This document shows positions 63,616 through 64,000 of a stretch of DNA of 64,000 nucleotides, one piece after another. Within the stretch, counting starts at the first letter, position 1. Each line of letters opens with the position of its first letter. Both the position numbers and the translations under genes were made by a program. The notes beneath the pieces were generated by a model. It worked only from the letters and a program-made list of their open reading frames with translations. It was not told the origin of the DNA and searched no databases. This DNA comes from Hyperoodon ampullatus (lineage: Eukaryota; Chordata; Mammalia; Artiodactyla; Ziphiidae), in contig CATKHW010000562.1 of the NCBI GenBank assembly GCA_949752795.1, positions 558,001-622,000 of the forward strand, given 5' to 3'.

Positions 63616-64000
63616 CACGAACAAGAAGTAGTGAGACAAACTTGAGGGGCTTTCTCCTGGCACATTCCATTCTAAATTCCAATCTAGAACACGACTTCCA
63701 TTGAGGCTCTGTTGCCCCAGTAACCAGATTTGGTAAGGGAGAACTGCTGCCACCTTGTGGCCGTTTCACACAACAGCAGCTTTAATCCCAGCGCTAATGG
63801 TCAGTTGATATTCAAAATCATTGCAGGCCTGTAAATGACACCTGCCCTGAAAACAAATCCTGGGTTCATATATCGACCAAAAAATTCAAAGGATGTCCAT
63901 ATTTCAAAAGGAAAGTTTCAAAAGGCATATTTTACACAAATTAGTGTTCTGCTTCTTTTTCTTTCTTTCTTTTTTTGTTAAAAAGACGGGAATGGCAAAA
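63616..64000. other. Spacer and first bases of L1 end B, unit copy 3 (cut by window end)
   Basis: Copy of the spacer with a CTCF-like motif at 63746-63760 and a CT-rich microsatellite at 63952-63976. The last 10-15 bases (GGGAATGGCAAAA) are the start of L1 end B, which continues outside the window. Confidence 0.6.
63746..63760 (-). promoter_or_regulatory. CTCF-like motif, unit copy 3
   Basis: GCTGCCACCTTGTGG is conserved exactly, while the base three positions upstream changed (GAACTGCTGCC against GACCTGCTGCC). Confidence 0.5.

Larger units (their letters stand above)
57057..64000 (+). repeat. Second tandem array: ~2.73-kb unit, two full copies and one partial copy
   Basis: The block starting CCGAGGCATCTGTGAG at 57057 returns at 59787 (2730 bp later) and, as CCGAGACATCTGTGAG, at 62516 (2729 bp later). 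Copies align along their whole length, with scattered substitutions and a few small indels. The third copy runs off the window at 64000. Order within a unit: GC-rich segment, L1 3' end A, spacer, CT-rich microsatellite, L1 3' end B, AT-rich linker. Apart from both containing L1 3' ends, it is unrelated to the satellite monomer. Confidence 0.95.

Overview
The window is non-coding, tandemly repeated mammalian DNA. I find no functional protein-coding gene, tRNA or rRNA. Repeats derived from L1 (LINE-1) retrotransposons, including 3' UTRs of the type I associate with even-toed ungulates and whales, point to a cetartiodactyl genome. A monomer of about 1,739 bp matches what I remember of the 'common cetacean satellite' (roughly 1.7 kb in non-delphinid whales). 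That species assignment is inference; I could not compare with a database.

Region 1 (1-57056) is a head-to-tail satellite array of 32 complete monomers (1737-1739 bp) and one truncated monomer. Each monomer has two halves. About 830 bp is of unknown origin. About 900 bp (696-1598 in monomer 1) is an old, diverged L1 3' end: the C-terminal tail of ORF2, the 3' UTR and an A-rich tail. Exactly at the 5' edge of the L1 half lies a 74-bp palindrome with 37-bp arms and no spacer (631-704 in monomer 1). It is perfect in 20 of 33 monomers. Its right arm is continuous with the L1 reading frame, so the palindrome looks like a fold-back duplication of L1 sequence that became fixed in the satellite.

The array is layered. 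Monomers 1-10 are mixed variants. Monomers 11-22 contain a three-monomer higher-order repeat of 5216 bp. Monomers 24-29 form a two-monomer higher-order repeat of about 3477 bp. Monomers 31-33 are clearly more diverged, as expected at the edge of a homogenised array.

Region 2 (57057-64000) begins abruptly where monomer 33 is cut inside its L1-derived part. It holds two full copies and one partial copy of a second, unrelated tandem unit of about 2.73 kb. Each unit contains a GC-rich segment of unknown origin with a long but degraded open frame, a 5'-truncated L1 3' end, a single-copy-like spacer with a good CTCF-type motif and a CT-rich microsatellite, a second longer L1 3' end, and an AT-rich linker.

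The short open reading frames in the satellite recur only because the monomer recurs. They start at non-ATG codons or overlap each other on both strands, so none is annotated as a gene.
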